Shown here one piece after another: positions 58,200-64,000 of a stretch of 64,000 nucleotides of DNA. The notes beneath the pieces are model-generated. The model worked only from the letters and a program-made list of their open reading frames with translations. It had not been told where the DNA came from and ran no database searches. The translations under genes and the position numbers were made by a program. This DNA is from Setoptus koraiensis. Taxonomy: Eukaryota > Arthropoda. The stretch lies in assembly GCA_048013815.1 (NCBI GenBank), contig CM106586.1, forward strand, positions 16,244,001 to 16,308,000. The letters run 5' to 3'. Numbering within the stretch: the stretch's first letter is position 1; the number at the start of each line of letters is the position of its first letter.

Positions 58200-61100
58200 T
58201 CATTTTATTGAGGGGCCATCCATTTGGGATGACATATTCAGCGAGCTGGTATCCGCAATTGATAAATCGGATGGACGTCGTTTTGCATACTGACCAAGCA
58301 AAAGGCGTGCCTTGTCATCATCGGTGGTGGCTGTATTCTTCTCTTTCGATGTTGATTCGACGCTTGGCTGATGGTCATGATTTACACTCTTAGACCAAAT
58401 GGACGAAGGTCTTATCTTCATTTTTTGTTTCAAAGCTTGCTTGATCACAGTATGCTTTGAATCATTCTTCAATGCCAACAGCAAATCTAGCCATGTCCAA
58501 GTCGAGTTGTGATACTCGAAAGTTGGTAAAGTCAGGCTTACATTTTTGAGATCTGTGACACTCTTTTGCTTTTTCCCCTTATAACTAACCCTTATTGGGA
58601 TGCCAGGTACTTTAACGTAGACAAAAGTGTGATTCTTGGAGGCTCGCTCTCGCATCTTTTCTATGTCATCTCCTCTCTTTTGAGCGGAGTTGACACTTGT
58701 TGCAGTAGCGCTACTAGCTAGGCTGGTTGCACTTATAGTGCTCATCGTGGATATGTCGTCGAAGTTCTTTGAGGCCGTGCCGAGTCCATTGTTGAAACCA
58801 CTATTAACGCCACCAGTGATACTGCTGCTGATACTGTTACTACCATTAATGATCTGCTTGCCTAAATAAGTTGTAGGTGTATCGTTGATTTGCGGCTTAT
58901 CTTTTCTTCTTCTCAGGCGCAATTGATGCTCACCTGAAGAATCAGCACCTCGTTTTGACTTAGAGCTTTCAGTGGTGGCTGCATCTTTCTCGGGAAAGAA
59001 AAATTTCAGCATCTTTTGGAAGAATTGCAATGTAACCTCGATGGTAAACGGCACCACGTTAACCTCCAAGTGTTCTTTAACAGATATACCAGCAACGGGT
59101 GCAAGTTCACGACAATAAATACGCAAAGCTCTATGCCTGTCAAGTGGAATGTTTGCTTGCAACTCTGTAGGATGTAAAACATTCTTGTATGGTTGATTAG
59201 GTATTAAATTCGACACATGCAGATGACCGAGCTCGATGGTATGCTCAACGCTATCGTCGCTTTTAGCCACCTTACTATAGAGGAAATTTCTAAGGACTAT
59301 ATCGGCCAAACCTAGCTGCCCATCTGAATCTGTCATGCGCCAACGAGCATTCTTGAAACATATCTCGTCTCTTTTTATAACATTCGCAAAGAATGCCCCA
59401 GATCCCTGTTGCGAAGCCGCTTGCTGTTCCTGGGCTTTGTGCGCGCCCAACTGCATCTCCTTGTAACAACTAATCATCATGGCTAATTCCTCACTTGCAG
59501 ACAACAGTTGCTCCTTAATTTGAATTATCTCACAACTCAATGAACTTAGACTCCTTCGGTAATCCTGGCCTGATTCAGGTTTTATCTGATCATCAATAGA
59601 TGCTCGATATATTAGATAACGCTCGCGTTCAAGGCGCTTGAGATAAGCCACATAATGACGGACCTGATCTTGAAGCTTTGATATAGGTTCCCGTTGGTCT
59701 TCGTCGGACGACAATTGAAATCTGAACCTCATCCGTTCAAGTTTCTCAAAAGCTGTCTTCTTGTGAGGTTCTACATAGAGCAACAAATTGTTTATCATAT
59801 CCATGATCATGGCATATTGTTGAGAATTGGTGCTTATCTCAAGATCGTGATGTGTAAGTGTGAACGAATCAACTCCCACTTCTTTGTCCCATGGTTCAAT
59901 AAAAATATCATCGTCTGGGAGAGGTGGTATCAGGTCGATTAGTTCCTCTGGCAGACCTTCAGTATGACTAGCGTAGTAGAAAAGGCAACCACAACGTGAT
60001 ATAATGCGCTGAAGTTGGATCGGTGATGGCTCATCGCTATTGCTACGCTCTAATTTTCCAACAACTGGACTCACCACACCACCAACACTGTGACCACTAC
60101 CAACTAGATCAGTTAATTCGCTGATTGTGTTCTCTGACCCAATGTTCTCTGGATCTAACCATTGTATTTTACTTTCGGAGTTTGCTAAATTTAGCGATGG
60201 TATTATATTGGTAGATCCATCAACAGTTGCATAATACTGCATACACTTCAATGATCCAGTCCAGCTTGTCTTGGACAAAAGTGTTCGATTCTTCCAGACA
60301 GGTAAATGAACTCTATGCCGTATTTGAGTTTCAGCCGCACTAACAATTATGTAGCCTGGTGTCTCACAGCCACACAGCATAACTTGAGAATTTACTAATT
60401 CAATTAAACAATTTAAATACACAATGTCGTCAGTTTGGCAAGCCTCCACCCCGTAGAGATGTGTCTTATTTGCCACGCCGCCATGAGATTCTTCTGTGTA
60501 TACAGTGGGATTATTTTCTGAATCGGCAATCAGTTTGTGTAACATTGAGACCGCTCTACTTTTTGATATTGTTGATACAGGACTAGTAGTAGAATTAGTT
60601 ATTACATTTGATGTTGTCGAAGGGTGTCGCTGATGCCTATAGGGCGGTGAGCCACTATTTGGATAGGGCTGATGATGAGGGTTCACATGAGATCCTTCAA
60701 TACATATTGGTTTGAGGGCATCAGTGGACAGGTTTCTCTTCAATTGTTGACTATTCATGAAGGCATCAAAAATACCCGAAACAACATCTCGATTTGCCTT
60801 GGTCCACGCACCTTTAAGATCATGCACGATAAGTCGATGGTTAGGAGTTTGTTCGTCATTACCTGCGGTATATGTTCCATCGCTACTATGAGTTTCATTA
60901 GTTGTTTCGGCGGAAGCCGTAGTAAACTCATTTAGAGAATCGGTGTTCTTCAACTGAGCCTCTTTGTTGTATGAGACCTTGTTGAAACTCAAAAAGTATT
61001 GACGATTCTTTTGATTTGATTGAAAATTAGAATCTTTGAATTCTTCCATGTCGTCGAACATCCTGTTGTGAAGCCATATCTCCACACTCGAGAGCTCCGA

Positions 61101-63988
61101 GTTCATGTAAACTATTTGCCAATCGGGACGAGATCGGTGCTTCAAACCATCCGCCGTCTCTGTTATCAATTTTAAATTATGCTCGGAGGAATGAGTGTAC
61201 TCACCGCCAATAATTTGTATGCCGTGTCTCTTGGAAACTGATGACCAATAGTAAATCTGAAATTTGTTTAAAGAGGCAGTAAATCTCACATCTCTAAATA
61301 TCCTACCGAATGACGGTTTCTTCGGCTTAATGTTGTTGAATAGTTTGCCGCGCCTTGTGAGCTTCGATGGACCAACAAAAATAAACTTTTGCGCTTCTAA
61401 CCAACGAACTGTGGAACCAAAAAATAACGCCGATGGTATATTTTCGGCATTTAATGACGATGTTGGTGATGTACATTGAGTTTCAACGTTCAACTTCAAA
61501 CTGAGACTTTGTGATCTGAAACTTCTATAACTGTCGTGGGTGTGATGACTACTATAATCGGGTACTTTGTCAGGAGCACATGGCATGACAGAATGATGAT
61601 CGTGCTGATTACCACAACAGTTCCAATCTAGTTTGACAGTTATATCAATATTGGGTAAATGTATGAAGCGGCACTCGTCATACTTTGATGCTGTGTGAAG
61701 TAGACAATCGAGATCTCCCTTGATTCTAACATTTCCTGTTGTCCAGTCGATGGATGATCTCGCCAACGAGAGTTCTATAAGTTCTGTGGTATTGTAAGGA
61801 TCATTAGAGGCATGGAGAACTACGGACAACTGATTGCAGTTCACTTTGAGCGGTCCGTGAAAGATAAATCTCATTTTATCCCACCAGGGAAGTGACAGAC
61901 TTGGGTCGCTCGAAGCCGATATAATGTTATCAAATGCGAGGGATACTTGTGCCAGGACTGGCTCCCAACAGGGACCGTGGTAATAGCAGGCGTTGGTGGC
62001 TCTCAGTTGTAAGTTGTGATACCATTTCATGGGTGTCATCGACCTCTCAACCGTAGCTGGGGGCACATTGTTGCCAACATAGACCTTACACGATCTACGA
62101 GCTCGCGCAACCGCCAATTGTTCCACACCCATTAGAGTTCCTTTAATCATCAGATCTTTGAAACTTAGCATGGATAGTGGAAAATCTCTGAGTGATATCT
62201 CAGCGTTTTTGAAGTTAGCCGATATGAGTCTGCACCAAAGTGTCGTGAATTTGATATCATCAGGCATTGGACTTTCTGGATTGAGGGTTTTAATCATATT
62301 CTTTAAATCATGATGCTTGTGAAAACTCGAATCAGCAACAACCTTCAGATATGAGTCTTCAAGTAGCACTGTAAACAATGCAAGATGTCGACTTTCATTA
62401 TATAATTGCTTAGATCGTTGAATATAAATGTCAGCGTTCTTCTTAGCTAAGGAACGATTCAACTCCTCCATGGTGGAAGGAGGCATCAGATTAGTTCTTC
62501 TGAGTTCATTAATCTTATCTTGAAGGGTCTGATCCCGTTTCAGTTGCTCATGATATTCATCTTCGAGAAGCATGAAATTGTTTCTGAGTTTAGTCTCGAA
62601 TGGATCATCTTCTATTTCCATAATAAATTTGTCAATCTTAAAGCTAAGATCAGGACCAATCTTGCTGGCTGAAATATTTGATTGAGAATTGCGTGGATGA
62701 TATTGTTTCAACCATTTGATTATACCCATGAATCTCTCGTTGAAAGCAGTTGCAAAATCATAATTATAAGGAAATAATGAAGAAACGGTGCCAATCTCTA
62801 CAGATATTAGCTCGTTTGTTGGTGACTGCAGTTTCATGCCGCAACTGTTTTGCTCTCTGTCCAATATCGAAGGGAATCCCGGGTCAGGGTAAAACGATAC
62901 GCTAAGTAGATTACATGTCAACATAGTATTTTCGTCAAAATGCAAACAAATAAGATCTGATTTAATAGTTTTAAGGCCAGGAAATTCCGCCTCAATTGTC
63001 AGGGAATGAGTATCAATGCATATTGTCTGCTCATCTTGCGATAACAATGCTCCGAAGCTCATTCTCCCTTTTAGTTCTAATTTCATGGATAATGGGGATG
63101 GCGTAGTTGTCGCTGGATGCTGCTGAGAATTTGGGACCGACGAAGGGATTTGGCGAATTTTGCGCTTGACAGTTCTAATAGAGCGGTTAATATTGCTTAT
63201 TAAATCGACTAGACTAATGTGGAATGCAATATTCCATTGTAAAAAGCAGTCTCCATTGATATTAAAATCTAAACTGCGATTGGCTATGTCATAGCTGGTT
63301 TGTAGATTTTCAATAAACAAAATTCTTTGTTTTGTTAATTCTTCAGGCAATTCGGAGAACTTTCTAACTTCAGGCACACTCAGATCGCTTATTATTACCC
63401 TATTCAAATCAATCATTAGACTCTTGGAAAATGGTGACGATTGCACACTCAGAGATTCAATGCGGTAGACGAAACTCGACATCTCGATCGCTATGGCTCC
63501 CGTAACTAGATTGAACGTTCTTGTATCTCCGTGAGTTTGATTGAAACGTAATCCTGACATAGTCATCCTGATACTCTGGGGAGTCCTGTTGTGGCTCGTT
63601 ACGACTGCAGTTTGCTCTATGATGATGCTACCTCCTTTGATTTCAATCAATCTCATGAGTTGCGACAGAAAGCCTCTTCGCTGAGCGCCTGACGGCCTTT
63701 CTTGGGATGCTCTATGCCTATTTCGGACTGGTGGGCGAGGCTCATTTTGGCAATTTCTCACTGATTCAATGAGGCCCAAGTCTTTAGTGGTTATCTTCAA
63801 TGTTGTAAAACAAAGAGCAATTCTTGAGGTGCAAGTTACATCGAAGTAACTGCTGGACAACCATAGGTGTTCTAATTCTATTCTGGTGCCATCGAGATGG
63901 GGCAATCTCAGATTGACACCTCGCAATGATATAAGTCCAAATTTGCTAATACTCGATTCAATTGAATGTTCCCTCTTCAAATAAAACA
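58200..63988 (-). CDS. BLTP2: Hobbit/BLTP2 (KIAA0100) bridge-like lipid transfer protein, 5' end outside window
   Basis: BLTP2/hobbit proteins are long tubes that carry lipids at ER-plasma membrane contacts; fly hobbit mutants are small and secretion-defective. One exon of 5,789 bp encodes about 1,928 residues and opens at an acceptor (TTACGCAG) at 63989-63990, so the membrane-anchoring N-terminus is beyond the window. The first residues (FGLISLRGVNLRLP, then ELEHLWLSSSYF) match the start of the lipid-channel region. A coiled-coil block (LQDQVRHYVAYLKRLERERY) follows WDKEVGVDSF, the counterpart of the family's GFWDK-like region. The conserved C-terminal block includes VPFTIEVTLQFFQKMLKFFF, IPIRVSYKGKKQKSVTDL and LPTFEYHNSTWTWLDLLLAL (near residue 1,800). 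A Ser/Thr-rich low-complexity insert lies between these. Family assignment is firm. Confidence 0.94.
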
Positions 63989-64000
63989 CTGCGTAATAGG

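Overview
This is nuclear DNA from an animal, most likely an arthropod; I lean towards an acariform mite. The gene set supports this: Patronin/CAMSAP, a cuticlin-type ZP protein, Rm62/DDX5, hobbit/BLTP2 and a galectin. Introns are few and short (82 to 479 bp), and coding exons are very large (5.8 and 6.5 kb). The species call is inference; nothing in the window fixes it.

Layout. Positions 1 to about 42,000 are gene-poor. Coding blocks sit in long GC-rich intergenic DNA full of GT/CA, AAT and CAG runs and many unrelated 8 to 26 bp tandem arrays. Genes here are all on the minus strand: Patronin (partial, 1-2162), a ZP-domain membrane protein (5498-7242, three exons), a DDX5/Rm62 helicase (10814-12708, two exons), an N/D/Q-rich exon with a BH3-like motif (14265-14749), and a 2165-residue secreted Q/Y/A-rich protein in one exon (19351-25848). 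Positions 25,849-42,156 hold no recognisable gene but contain clustered PAR-bZIP/C/EBP-like sites.

From about 42,000 to the end the DNA is AT-richer and gene-dense, with eight housekeeping-type genes in 22 kb: RanBP9/10 (+), a tandem CTP:phosphocholine cytidylyltransferase-like protein (-), HDAC3 (+), U1 snRNP C (-), DNAJC16 (+), a proline-rich galectin (-, three exons), LACTB (-) and hobbit/BLTP2 (-, 5' end outside the window).

The most striking feature is a 1,054-bp direct duplication, identical by eye (46884-47937 and 51924-52977). Each copy carries the 3' part of HDAC3 and the 3' part of U1C, and the two copies bracket the intact DNAJC16 gene. The left copy completes HDAC3 and leaves a headless U1C fragment; the right copy completes U1C and leaves a headless HDAC3 fragment. 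This is either a very recent rearrangement or an assembly error. Other points of note are a CCT-like protein whose first catalytic domain has lost its HxGH motif, a facing pair of CTCF-like motifs in the CCT/HDAC3 divergent promoter, a galectin with an unusual tail, and a degenerate 23-bp satellite that starts at the start codon of the giant secreted protein. I found no RNA genes, transposons or CRISPR arrays that I could support.
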